64,000 bases of DNA from Saccharomonospora cyanea NA-134 (GTDB lineage Bacteria; Actinomycetota; Actinomycetes; Mycobacteriales; Pseudonocardiaceae), in contig NZ_CM001440.1 of assembly GCF_000244975.1 (NCBI RefSeq), forward strand, positions 4,758,325-4,822,324, in the 5' to 3' direction. Shown here in pieces: positions 43,973 to 52,612 of the stretch (its first letter is position 1; each line of letters opens with the position of its first letter). A program made the position numbers and the translations under genes. The notes beneath the pieces were generated by a model. That model was not told the DNA's origin, searched no databases, and saw only the letters and a program-made list of their open reading frames with translations.

Positions 43973-46900
43973 GTGGCAAGACAACCCTGGATGAGACGGA
44001 TCGGCGTCGCCACAGCGGTGAGCGCCGTCGCGGTGCTGGGCCTGGGCGTGCCCCAGGCTTCAGGTCAGCAGCAGGAACCGCCGCCGCAGTCGGAGCCCGG
44101 TGAGGAGCTCGACCGCGAGGACCAGGTCCTGCTGGAGAAGGCAGAGAAGGCGGGCAAGTCCACCGTCACACTGCTGGTCGCGGCCGAGCGCGGGCGGACG
44201 AACGCCGCCAAGGGCGAGCTGTCCTCACTGGGCGGCAAGGTCACCGACACCGACGCGAAGCTCGACTACCTGAAGGTCACGGTTCCCATCGAACAGGCCG
44301 AACAGGCCCAGAAACTGCACTCGGTGAAGGCCGTCGACGTCGACGGGCTCATCGCCAGGGACGAGCCCGAGCCCCTGGGCGCGACCGACCCGATCCCGCA
44401 GCCCGCTCCGGACGCCGAGACTCCCAAGCAGAACCCGTACCTGCCGACGCAGGACACCAAGGCCGCCCAGTTCACGAAGCTGTTCCCGCGGTGGGACGGG
44501 CGCGGCACCACGATCGCGATCCTCGACAGCGGTGTCGACCTCGACCATCCCGCTCTGGCGAAGACCAGCACGGGCGAGCGCAAGATCGTCGACTGGTACA
44601 CGGCCAACTCCCCCGACTCCGGTGACGGCACGTGGGTGGCGCTGTCGAGTCAGACCTATTCCGGCGCGTTCACCGCGGAAGGCCGGGAGTGGACCGCCCC
44701 CGAGGGTGAGCACACGTTCGGCGTGTTCTCCGAGACCGCGGGCGACCTCGGCTCCGGTGCCAGCGAGCTGGGTGGCGACGTCAACCGGGACAGCGACCGC
44801 GACGACAGCTGGGGTGTGCTGTTCGACACCGAGTCGAAGCAGGTGCGTGTCGACCTCGACGGTGACGGCGACTTCACCGACGAGAAGCCCATGCGCGACT
44901 ACGCGGTCAACCACGACGTCGGTTTCTTCGGTAAGGACGACCCGGACACGGGCGTCGTCGACCGCATGGCGTTCGTCGTGCAGACCGACCAGCCCGGCTA
45001 CGTCAACATCGGCCTCTCCGCGGGCGCACACGGCTCGCACGTCGCGGGCATCGCCGCCGGTAACGACCTGTTCGGCGGCAAGATGGACGGTGCGGCACCC
45101 GGCGCGAAGCTGATGTCGGTGAAGGCGTGCCTGTCCACCCCGTCGTGCACGTCGAGCGGGCTCGTGGACGGCGTCATCTACGCCGCCACCCACGGCGCCG
45201 ACGTCGTCAACATCTCCATCGGCGGCCTGCCCGCCCTCAACGACGGCAACAACGCACGCGCCGAGCTGTACAACCGCATCATCGACACCTACGACGTCCA
45301 GCTGTTCATCTCGGCTGGCAACAGCGGTGCGGGCGCCAACTCCGTCGGCGACCCCTCGGTGGCCACCGACGCGCTGAGCGTCGGCTCCTACATCACCGAC
45401 GACACCTGGCTCGCCAACTACGGCTCCGAATCCGCGAGCGAGGAGAGCCTCCACCCGTTCTCGTCGCGGGGTCCGCGTGAGGACGGCGGCTTCAAGCCGA
45501 ACCTCATCGCGCCGGGCGCCGCCGTCGCCACCACGCCGAGGTGGCAGCCGGGCGGCCCGGTGCCGGGCACCTACGAGCTGCCCCCGGGGTACAGCATGCT
45601 GAACGGCACCTCGATGGCCGCTCCGCAGGCCACCGGCTCCGGCGCTCTGCTGGTGAGCGCGTACAAGTCGCTGTACGGCAAGCGTCCCGACCCCTCGGTG
45701 CTGCGTTCGGCGATGACCTCGACCGCCCGCTTCGTGGACGGCATCCCGGCCTACGCCCAGGGCGCGGGTCTGATCGACACGGTCAGGGCCCTCGACGTGC
45801 TCCGCAGCAGGGAACACGCCGACGTCACCACGTCGGTCGAGGTGAACACGGTGCTGTCGCACCAGCTTTCCACCCCTGACACCGGTGTCGGTATCCACGA
45901 CCGGGAAGGGGTGAAGGTCGGCGAGAACTACACCCGCACCTACACCCTCACGCGGACCAGCGGCTCGAAGCACCTGGTGACCTACCGCGTCAGCTGGGTC
46001 GGCAACGACGGCACGTTCTCCTCGAAGAAGACCGTGAAGCTGCCCCTGAACAAGCCGGTGACCTTCGACGTGAAGGTCAAGCCGTCGAAGCCCGGTGCGC
46101 ACTCGGCACTGCTGCGCCTCGACGACCGCCGCACCGTGGGCTACGACGTGCAGACCATGAACGTCGTGTTCGCGCCGCTCGAGTTCGCCGAGCGGGACGG
46201 CTTCACGACCGAGGCGTCCGGCACCGTCGGCCGTAACCAGGTGTCGAAGGTGTTCGTCGACGTGCCCGAGGGCACGGCGTCGCTGAAGGTCGACATGGCC
46301 GCGGGCGGCGGCGAGGGCAAGGGGCAGGTGCGGTTCGTCCGCTACGACCCGACCGGCATTCCCCTCGACTCCACCTCGTCACTGTCCTGCTACAACCCCG
46401 ACGCGGGCGGCGGCTGCCCCGGTGGCACGGCCACCAGCCGCACCGTGGCCGACCCGATGCCCGGCGTGTGGGAGATCGTGGTCGAGTCGCGCCGCACCTC
46501 CGACGCGACCACCTCGCCGTGGTCGCTGTCGATGTCGGTGCAGGGTGCCTCCGTCGAACCGAACCCGGATGTGGTGCCGGAAGCCACGCTGGGTGAGGCC
46601 GTGGCTCGTGAGTACACGGTGACGAACACGCTGGGCGCCTTCACCGGCGCGCTGACCGGCACGCCTCTCGACAGCGCCCGCAAGGACCGCCCGAGCATCG
46701 GCGAGGGCGAGCAGCAGTCGTACGACGTCACGGTGCCCGAGGGCGCCACGTCGCTGACCGCCACCATCGGCTCGGTGTCCGACGGCGGCGCGGACCTCGA
46801 CCTGTTCGTCTACGACTGCACGTCCGGCACCTGCCGGCTGGCCGACTACACCGCCGACGGCGACTCCGAGGAGTCGGTGACGGTGGCGAACCCGGCCGCG

Positions 46901-47179
46901 GGCACCTGGCGGGTCGAAATCGACGCCTACGCCGTTCCGGCGGGCACGACCGAGTACGACTACCTCGACAGCTACGCGGTCGACGGCCTCGGCAGCGTCA
47001 ATGTCACCGACGAGGCCGCTGAGCGGGCCACCGGCAGCACGTGGACCGTGCCGGCCACGGTGACCGCCACGGGCGACCCCGGCGAAGGCCGGGTGCTGCG
47101 GGGCGTACTGACCGTGCGCACCACCGACGACCTGCGCGTCGGCAGCGCCGAGGTGATCGTCGAGTCGGTCAAGGGCTGA
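43973..47179 (+). CDS. Large secreted subtilisin-like serine protease (S8)
   Basis: A 1068-aa exported protease. Signal peptide at residues ~10-37 (VATAVSAVAVLGLGVPQASG), propeptide to ~130, then an S8 domain with D185 (IAILDSGVDLDHP), H353 (AHGSHVAGIAAG) and S547 (NGTSMAAPQATGSG). An insert of ~150 residues rich in Asp/Gly separates Asp and His. The C-terminal ~450 residues are beta domains, including two PPC-like modules (the last near GADLDLFVYDCTSGTC). GTG 43973 has GGAGG upstream; the in-frame ATG at 43940 lacks it. Expected to degrade proteins outside the cell. Confidence 0.9.
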   Translation: MARQPWMRRIGVATAVSAVAVLGLGVPQASGQQQEPPPQSEPGEELDREDQVLLEKAEKAGKSTVTLLVAAERGRTNAAKGELSSLGGKVTDTDAKLDYLKVTVPIEQAEQAQKLHSVKAVDVDGLIARDEPEPLGATDPIPQPAPDAETPKQNPYLPTQDTKAAQFTKLFPRWDGRGTTIAILDSGVDLDHPALAKTSTGERKIVDWYTANSPDSGDGTWVALSSQTYSGAFTAEGREWTAPEGEHTFGVFSETAGDLGSGASELGGDVNRDSDRDDSWGVLFDTESKQVRVDLDGDGDFTDEKPMRDYAVNHDVGFFGKDDPDTGVVDRMAFVVQTDQPGYVNIGLSAGAHGSHVAGIAAGNDLFGGKMDGAAPGAKLMSVKACLSTPSCTSSGLVDGVIYAATHGADVVNISIGGLPALNDGNNARAELYNRIIDTYDVQLFISAGNSGAGANSVGDPSVATDALSVGSYITDDTWLANYGSESASEESLHPFSSRGPREDGGFKPNLIAPGAAVATTPRWQPGGPVPGTYELPPGYSMLNGTSMAAPQATGSGALLVSAYKSLYGKRPDPSVLRSAMTSTARFVDGIPAYAQGAGLIDTVRALDVLRSREHADVTTSVEVNTVLSHQLSTPDTGVGIHDREGVKVGENYTRTYTLTRTSGSKHLVTYRVSWVGNDGTFSSKKTVKLPLNKPVTFDVKVKPSKPGAHSALLRLDDRRTVGYDVQTMNVVFAPLEFAERDGFTTEASGTVGRNQVSKVFVDVPEGTASLKVDMAAGGGEGKGQVRFVRYDPTGIPLDSTSSLSCYNPDAGGGCPGGTATSRTVADPMPGVWEIVVESRRTSDATTSPWSLSMSVQGASVEPNPDVVPEATLGEAVAREYTVTNTLGAFTGALTGTPLDSARKDRPSIGEGEQQSYDVTVPEGATSLTATIGSVSDGGADLDLFVYDCTSGTCRLADYTADGDSEESVTVANPAAGTWRVEIDAYAVPAGTTEYDYLDSYAVDGLGSVNVTDEAAERATGSTWTVPATVTATGDPGEGRVLRGVLTVRTTDDLRVGSAEVIVESVKG

Positions 47180-47195
47180 CGCCCACACCACAGCG

Positions 47196-47232
47196 GACCA
47201 GCCGGGTGCGGCCACGCCGTGCCCGGCTGGTC
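47196..47232 (+). terminator. Terminator of the subtilase gene
   Basis: GACCAGCCGGG (47196-47206) pairs perfectly with CCCGGCTGGTC (47222-47232), with a smaller stem inside the loop and TCGTTT after it. Its place argues against starting ligD at 47219. Confidence 0.8.
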
Positions 47233-47290
47233 TCGTTTCGCGGCCCGTGACACCGGCATTCCCCCGGCCTCCACCGGGTACCCCGCGCGC

Positions 47291-48733
47291 ATGGCTCCTC
47301 GACTCGATCGGTACCGGGCGAAGCGGAGGCGGGGTCGCACCCCCGAGCCGCTGCCCGACGACGCGGAACCCGCTCGGGGCGAGGGCGAACGATTCGTCGT
47401 CCACGAGCACCACGCCCGCAGGCTGCACTGGGACGTGCGGCTGGAACGCGACGGTGTGCTCGTCTCCTTCGCCGTACCGAAGGGCCTGCCGGAGCAGCCC
47501 GGCACCGTGCGCCTCGCCGTCCATACCGAGGACCATCCACTCGAGTACGCCACGTTCTCCGGCGAGATCCCCAAGGGCGAGTACGGCGCGGGGCGCATGA
47601 CCATCTGGGACCAGGGCAGCTACGAGACCGTCAAATGGAGCGACCGCGAGGTGTCGGTGGTGCTCCACGGCGAACGCGTGCGCGGACGGTACGTGTTCTT
47701 CCACTCCCGTGGCGACGGCGACGACAGGAACTGGAACGTCATCCGCTCCGACCCGCCGGACGATCCGGAATGGACTCCGTTGCCGCCGCTCATGAAGCCG
47801 ATGCTCGCCGTCGCCGGCACCCTGCCCGCCCCGGAGGAGGACGCCGAGTACGGCTACGAGTTCAAGTGGGACGGCGTACGCGCGCTGGCCAGGGTCGAAG
47901 GGGGCAGGGCGACGTTGTTCTCCCGGCGCGGCGACGACATCAGCTCCGTCTACCCCGAGCTGCGCGGACTCGGCGAGCAGCTCGGCAGCATCCAGGCCTG
48001 GCTGGACGGTGAGATCGTGGCCCTGCGGGACGGCCGCCCCAGCTTCGCCGAGTTGCAGAGCCGGATACACGCGAACCAGCAGCGGGCACGCACGCTGTCG
48101 AGGCAGCACCCGGTCACCTACCTGGTGTTCGACCTGCTCCACCTCGAAGGCCACTCGTGCCTCACCCTGCCCTACCGGCAACGTCGGCAACTGCTGGACA
48201 AACTCGACATCGAAGGCGAGCACTGGCAGGTGTCGCCCAGCTTCCCCGGGAGTGGGAGCGACGTGGCGGAGGCCGCGGCCGAGCAGGAACTGGAGGGTGT
48301 GATCGCCAAGCGGCTCGACTCGCCGTACCAGCCCGGGGAACGCAGCGACGCCTGGGTGAAGATCAGTGATCTGCTGACGGCGGAGGTGGTGATCGGCGGG
48401 TGGCGCCCCGGCGAGGGACGGCGGTCCGGCACCTTCGGCTCGCTCATGCTCGGTCTCCCGGACGGCGAGGGACTGCGCTACGTCGGACAGGTGGGCACGG
48501 GCTTCGACGAGGACACCCTGCGCTCGCTGGCGGCCCGCCTGCGGCGGTTGGAGCGCCGTACCTCGCCGTTCACCACGCCCCTGCCCCGCCACCGGGCCAC
48601 GGGAGCCCGCTGGGTGAGCCCGAAGCTCGTGGGCGAGGTGGTGTTCAAGGCGTGGACCACCGAAGGCAGGCTGCGCTTTCCCTCCTGGCGTGGGCTTCGA
48701 CCGGATCGCGACCCCGAGGAGTTGGGCCGATGA
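47291..48733 (+). CDS. ligD: LigD phosphoesterase-ligase (PE-LIG) protein
   Basis: A 480-aa two-domain protein. Residues ~30-165 are the 3'-phosphoesterase domain (FVVHEHHARRLHWDVRLE, FAVPKGLP, WDQGSYE). Residues ~175-475 are an ATP-dependent DNA ligase with K192 in EFKWDGVRALA, the DGEIVAL motif, EGVIAKRLDSPY and AWVKIS. It seals breaks in non-homologous end joining. In M. tuberculosis the polymerase domain is fused in front; here it is a separate downstream gene overlapping by 4 nt. No ku gene is in the window. ATG 47291 is used because the subtilase terminator precedes it. Confidence 0.92.
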   Translation: MAPRLDRYRAKRRRGRTPEPLPDDAEPARGEGERFVVHEHHARRLHWDVRLERDGVLVSFAVPKGLPEQPGTVRLAVHTEDHPLEYATFSGEIPKGEYGAGRMTIWDQGSYETVKWSDREVSVVLHGERVRGRYVFFHSRGDGDDRNWNVIRSDPPDDPEWTPLPPLMKPMLAVAGTLPAPEEDAEYGYEFKWDGVRALARVEGGRATLFSRRGDDISSVYPELRGLGEQLGSIQAWLDGEIVALRDGRPSFAELQSRIHANQQRARTLSRQHPVTYLVFDLLHLEGHSCLTLPYRQRRQLLDKLDIEGEHWQVSPSFPGSGSDVAEAAAEQELEGVIAKRLDSPYQPGERSDAWVKISDLLTAEVVIGGWRPGEGRRSGTFGSLMLGLPDGEGLRYVGQVGTGFDEDTLRSLAARLRRLERRTSPFTTPLPRHRATGARWVSPKLVGEVVFKAWTTEGRLRFPSWRGLRPDRDPEELGR

Positions 48734-49641
48734 CCGACACCGGGCAACTCGTCGACGTCGAGGGCCGCCGCCTCCGGATGTCCCATCTGGACAAGGTTTT
48801 CTACCCGGATTCGGCCTTCACGAAGGGCCAGGTCATCGACTACTACGTCCGCGTGGCACCCGTGCTGCTGCCGCACGTGAAGGACCGGCCGCTGACGTTG
48901 AAGCGCTACCCCAACGGCGTGGAAGGCAAGTCGTTCTTCGAGAAGAACGTCTCCGGGCACGCGCCCGACTGGGTGCGCACCGTGTGCATCGAGACGCCGG
49001 GAAGCTCGCGTGGCGCGGAGAGCGCCGACTTCGCGCTCGTGCAGGATCTCCCCACGCTGGTGTGGGCGGCACACCTGGCGAGCATCGAGCTCCATGTTCC
49101 GCAGTGGACTGTCGGCCCGCGGGGTGCCAAGCGCAAGCCGGACCTGCTCGTGTTCGACCTCGATCCGGGCGCACCGGCCACGATCGTCGAGTGCTGTGAG
49201 GTGGCGTTGTGGTTACGCGACGAACTCGCCGGCGACGGGCTGACCGCGTACCCGAAGACGAGCGGGTCGAAGGGGCTGCAGCTCTACGTGCCCGTCCGGA
49301 CGCGCTCCACCGAGCGCACGAGTGACTACGCCAAGCGACTGGCCGGAAAGCTGGAACGGGAACACCGGGGGCTCGTGGTCTCCCGCATGGCGAAGAACCT
49401 GCGCGGCGGCAAGGTGCTCATCGACTGGAGCCAGAACAACCCGAAGAAGACCACGGTAGCCCCGTACTCCCTGCGCGCGAGGCCGTCACCCACCGTCTCG
49501 ACCCCGGTGACGTGGGACGAGGTGGAACGGTGTGCCGAGCCCTCCGACCTCGTGTTCGTGGCCGACGAGGTGCTGGACCGCGTCGACGACCTCGGCGACC
49601 TGTTCGCCCCACTGCTGGCGAAGGACCGCCCGTTGCTGTAA
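48730..49641 (+). CDS. LigD polymerase/primase-domain protein
   Basis: A 303-aa archaeo-eukaryotic primase-type polymerase used in end joining. Segments are LDKVFYPDSAFTKGQVIDYY, the LTLKRYPNGVEGKSFFEKN phosphate-binding region, the catalytic LLVFDLDPG pair of Asp, KTSGSKGLQLYVPV with the active-site His replaced by the usual SGSKG loop, and VLIDWSQNNPKKTTVAPYSL. It is translationally coupled (ATGA) to the ligase protein, so the two subunits probably act as one split LigD. Confidence 0.92.
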   Translation: MTDTGQLVDVEGRRLRMSHLDKVFYPDSAFTKGQVIDYYVRVAPVLLPHVKDRPLTLKRYPNGVEGKSFFEKNVSGHAPDWVRTVCIETPGSSRGAESADFALVQDLPTLVWAAHLASIELHVPQWTVGPRGAKRKPDLLVFDLDPGAPATIVECCEVALWLRDELAGDGLTAYPKTSGSKGLQLYVPVRTRSTERTSDYAKRLAGKLEREHRGLVVSRMAKNLRGGKVLIDWSQNNPKKTTVAPYSLRARPSPTVSTPVTWDEVERCAEPSDLVFVADEVLDRVDDLGDLFAPLLAKDRPLL

Positions 49642-49651
49642 CCCGAACATC

Positions 49652-49802
49652 GTGTCCGCAGCCTGTGCACGAGTGTTCGCACGCTGTGGACGAGTGTTCG
49701 CAGTCTGTGTACGCGTCCGTGGCCCGGCGATACGTGATCGCCCCGTACGGCGCGGACACGCGTACGTGAACTGCGGACACGCGTGCACAACCTGCGGACA
49801 CG
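49652..49802. repeat. 21-nt repeat hairpin, locus 2
   Basis: Three tandem 21-nt units (starts 49652, 49673, 49694; first GTGTCCGCAGCCTGTGCACGA) are followed after ~37 nt by two complete and one partial inverted units (starts 49752, 49773, 49794; GCGGACACGCGTGCACAACCT). The arms can fold on each other. It fills the whole gap between two convergent genes, so it may serve as a bidirectional terminator. Confidence 0.75.
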
Positions 49803-49805
49803 GCG

Positions 49806-50531
49806 TCAGGCCAGGGTGTCGTCGAGGAAGGCCAGCGTGCGGCCCCAGGCCAGGTCGGCCGCGTCCGGGTCGTGGAACGAGGGCGCGTCGAAGTTCGAGA
49901 ACGCGTGCCCGGCGTCGTAGTGGTGCACGGCGATGTCGGGCCGGTTCGCCACGGCGGCCTCGACGGCGGCGATCTGGGCCCGCGAGATGTACTGGTCGTG
50001 GTCGCCGTAGTGGAACAGCATGGGACAGTCGATGGAGCGCGCGAGTTCGAGGTGGTCGTGCACTCCGGAGCCGTAGTAGGACACCGCGGCGTCGGGCCCT
50101 CGCCCTCCCACCCGCACGGACGTGGCGAACAGGTACGCGAGCGTTCCCCCGAGACAGAAACCGACCGCTCCCACCCGGCCCGAGCACTCCGGTTTCGCCC
50201 GCACGTGCGCGAGCAGCGCGGTCATGTCCACCACGGCGAGATCGAGGTCGAGGTGGGCCGCGAGTTCCATACCTTCCGCGAGGCCCGACTCGTCGTGGCT
50301 TTCGAATCCCGGCCGCAGCCGCCAGAACATCTCCGGAACGACGGCGAGAAAACCGTTTCCGGCGAGGCGGCGCGCGAGTTCGCGCATGTTGTCGTTGACG
50401 CCGAAGACCTCCTGGAACAGCACCACGGCGGGTGCGGGGCCCGTGTCGGGGACGGCCACGAATGCCCGAAAGGTCTGCTCCTCGGATGCTTTCTCATCGA
50501 CTGTGACGTTCTCGTAACCCGTAGCGACCAC
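49806..50531 (-). CDS. Dienelactone hydrolase family protein
   Basis: About 241 aa from GTG 50531; upstream in-frame codons are possible and the start is uncertain. The catalytic triad is Cys in GAVGFCLGGTLAY, Asp in YGDHDQYIS and His in YDAGHAFSNF. VVLFQEVFGVNDNMRELARR is the usual oxyanion/substrate-binding segment. Such enzymes open lactones, but many act on other esters. It is divergent from the SpoIIE gene across ~100 nt and convergent with the LigD polymerase gene. Confidence 0.82.
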   Translation of the reverse strand: MVATGYENVTVDEKASEEQTFRAFVAVPDTGPAPAVVLFQEVFGVNDNMRELARRLAGNGFLAVVPEMFWRLRPGFESHDESGLAEGMELAAHLDLDLAVVDMTALLAHVRAKPECSGRVGAVGFCLGGTLAYLFATSVRVGGRGPDAAVSYYGSGVHDHLELARSIDCPMLFHYGDHDQYISRAQIAAVEAAVANRPDIAVHHYDAGHAFSNFDAPSFHDPDAADLAWGRTLAFLDDTLA

Positions 50532-50621
50532 CAAGCGATCATCATGGCCCGTCGGGGATGTGCCAACACACAAGCGCCCAGCATCACGTTTCCCGACGCT
50601 GCCAGAGGCGTACCCCAAGAC

Positions 50622-50627
50622 TATGCT
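50622..50627 (+). promoter_or_regulatory. -10 box of the SpoIIE phosphatase gene (leaderless)
   Basis: TATGCT ends 7 nt before ATG 50635, giving a leaderless start and deciding against the in-frame ATGs further upstream. Confidence 0.45.
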
Positions 50628-50634
50628 CGCCTCT

Positions 50635-52248
50635 ATGCCACGGGCGGTCGACATGAAAACAGCCGAGGACCGCCTGCGTCGGATCGAGGCGGTCACGGAC
50701 TCGGACCTCGCACACCTGAGCTCGGAGGAACTGCTCCAGGAGTTGCTGGACCGGGTACGGGAAGTGCTCGACACCGACACAGCGACGATCCTCCTGCTGG
50801 ACGAGTCCGGCCAGTACCTCGTCGCCACCGCCTCCTCCGGGATCGAGGAGGCGGTGCGGCAGGGCGTGCGCGTGCGCGTGGGCGAGGGGTTCGCGGGCAG
50901 GATCGCCGCCCAGCGGGAGCCCTACCTCCTCAAGGAGATCAGCTCCAACACCGTGGTCAATCCGCTCCTATGGCAGAAGGGTCTCCGCACGCTCGTCGGC
51001 GTGCCGCTGCTCGCCGAGGGGAAGTTGCTCGGCATTCTCCACACCGGCACGCTGCGTGAGCGCGAGTTCGACGAGGACGAGGTCCAGTGGTTGCGGGTGG
51101 CCGCCGACCGCATCGCCGTGCACGTGTACAGCCAGCTGACCACCACCGAACGCAACGCCGCGACCGCACTGCAGCGTTCCCTGCTGCCCGCGGAGCTGCC
51201 GCAGATCTCGGGCCTCGACTTCGGCTCCCGGTACGTACCTGCCGAGAACCTCGGTATCAGCGGCGACTGGTACGACGTCTTCCCCCTGCCCTCGGGCCGG
51301 GTGTGCATGGCCATCGGCGACGTGGTGGGCCGGGGGTTGCCCGCCGCGATGGCGATGGGACGTCTTCGCACCGCCGTCCGCGCGTACGCGCTGGACAACG
51401 GCGACCCCGCCGAAGTGCTGACCAAGATCGACCGGCATGTGCGGCACTTCGAGCAGGATTTGATGGCGACGGTGGCGTACGCCATCTGGGACAGCTCGTT
51501 CGAGCGGGTGCACCTGTCCCTCGCCGGACATCTGGCGCCCGTGCTGGCGATACCGGGCGAGCCGAGCCGCCTCGTCACGGAAGCCGCCGTGGACGCTCCC
51601 ATCGGGGTCAGCTCCTCCACGCAGAGCCGGCACACGGCCACGGTGGACGTGCCCTCCGGCGCGTCACTGCTCCTCTACACCGACGGACTGGTCGAGCGGC
51701 GGCACCGACCGCTGGACGACGGGCTACGGCTGCTGTGCGAAGCCGTTCGCAGTGGTCCGGCGTACCTGCTGTGCGCCGAGGTGATGAGCAAGCTCGTCGG
51801 CTCCGAAATCCCCGCCGACGACATCGCCGTGCTCGCCGTGCGGAGACAGGCTCCCGAGACACCGCGGAAGCTCGACCTGGAGATCAACGCCGTTCCGGAA
51901 TCGCTGGCCGAGGTACGCTCCGAGCTGAGGCGGTGGCTGCCCAGTGTGGGCGCCTCCGAGGACGACACGGCCGACCTGCTCATAGCCGTGGGCGAGGCCG
52001 TGGCCAACTCGATCGAGCATGCGTACGGGCCCCAGGGCGGTAAGGTGGAGCTCCGGCTGGAGGCCACCGACCGCGAGGTCGAGATCGGTATCTCCGACAC
52101 GGGCACGTGGCGCGCTCCGCGGGGCGCACACCGAGGGAGGGGGACGCAGCTCATGCGCCAGCTCTGCGACGAGGCCATCATCGACCACGACCAGACCGGT
52201 ACACGTGTGGTGCTGCGCAAGCGGCTGTCGGAGGGCGAGTCCGCATGA
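50635..52248 (+). CDS. GAF-SpoIIE phosphatase-HATPase partner-switch regulator
   Basis: A 537-aa three-domain protein. GAF sensor ~25-165 (TILLLDESGQYLVATASSGI). PP2C-type SpoIIE phosphatase ~175-385, with metal-binding DWYDVFPLPSGRVCMAIGDV, GRGLPAAMAMG and LLLYTDGLVERRH. RsbW-like HATPase_c anti-sigma kinase ~400-530 (LIAVGEAVANSIEHAYGPQG, VEIGISDTGTWRAP, GRGTQLMRQLCDEA). One chain can therefore both phosphorylate and dephosphorylate a STAS protein. The STAS gene follows with a 4-nt overlap and an ECF sigma gene comes next. Starvation or redox input through GAF is likely but unknown. Confidence 0.9.
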   Translation: MPRAVDMKTAEDRLRRIEAVTDSDLAHLSSEELLQELLDRVREVLDTDTATILLLDESGQYLVATASSGIEEAVRQGVRVRVGEGFAGRIAAQREPYLLKEISSNTVVNPLLWQKGLRTLVGVPLLAEGKLLGILHTGTLREREFDEDEVQWLRVAADRIAVHVYSQLTTTERNAATALQRSLLPAELPQISGLDFGSRYVPAENLGISGDWYDVFPLPSGRVCMAIGDVVGRGLPAAMAMGRLRTAVRAYALDNGDPAEVLTKIDRHVRHFEQDLMATVAYAIWDSSFERVHLSLAGHLAPVLAIPGEPSRLVTEAAVDAPIGVSSSTQSRHTATVDVPSGASLLLYTDGLVERRHRPLDDGLRLLCEAVRSGPAYLLCAEVMSKLVGSEIPADDIAVLAVRRQAPETPRKLDLEINAVPESLAEVRSELRRWLPSVGASEDDTADLLIAVGEAVANSIEHAYGPQGGKVELRLEATDREVEIGISDTGTWRAPRGAHRGRGTQLMRQLCDEAIIDHDQTGTRVVLRKRLSEGESA

Positions 52249-52562
52249 CGACGGCGGATGTCGAGGTCCGCTCGCAGGAGGACACGGTCGAGATCCTGCT
52301 CACCGGCGAGATCGACCTGTCGAACAGTGACGCGGTCAAGGAGAAGATCTTCGGGTCCATCGACAACCGCCTGGTCGCGGTGACGATCGACCTCGGCGGC
52401 CTGAGCTACATCGACAGCGCGGGGCTGCGGATCCTCTTCGCCCTCGCTGAGCGGCTCCGGTTGTTGCAGACCGCGTGCACCGTGATCGCTCCCGTCGGCA
52501 CCCCGACTCGCCGCGTGCTGGAGATGTCGGGCATGACCGCCGTCGCGCAGGTGAAGCCCTGA
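52245..52562 (+). CDS. STAS-domain anti-sigma factor antagonist
   Basis: A 105-aa RsbV/SpoIIAA-type protein. The phosphorylatable serine is S58 in LSYIDSAGLRILFALAERLR. The N-terminal strands (VEVRSQEDTVEILLTGEIDL) are typical. Expected substrate of the kinase and phosphatase domains encoded by the overlapping upstream gene. When unphosphorylated it should bind the HATPase domain or another anti-sigma factor. Confidence 0.9.
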   Translation: MTTADVEVRSQEDTVEILLTGEIDLSNSDAVKEKIFGSIDNRLVAVTIDLGGLSYIDSAGLRILFALAERLRLLQTACTVIAPVGTPTRRVLEMSGMTAVAQVKP

Positions 52563-52600
52563 CCCACCGCCTCGCTTCCGGCACTGTCGGACCGCGTGGT

Positions 52601-52606
52601 TACTCT
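52601..52606 (+). promoter_or_regulatory. -10 box of the ECF sigma gene (leaderless)
   Basis: TACTCT ends 6 nt before GTG 52613; no ribosome binding site is visible. Confidence 0.45.
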
Positions 52607-52612
52607 GCGGGC

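Noticed and set aside
44225-46102. 625-codon minus-strand frame
   Set aside because: Shadow of the subtilase gene, whose catalytic triad is intact on the plus strand.
46379-48592. 737-codon minus-strand frame
   Set aside because: It spans the end of the subtilase, its terminator and ligD on the opposite strand; composition is Arg/Val/Gly-rich without domains.
48730-48733. Frameshift splitting a single LigD
   Set aside because: The ATGA overlap, a proper start and the order ligase-then-polymerase (the reverse of fused mycobacterial LigD) show two genes, not one broken gene.
49652-49802. CRISPR array
   Set aside because: Units are 21 nt, tandem with no unique spacers, imperfect, and present in both orientations within one locus; no cas genes are near.
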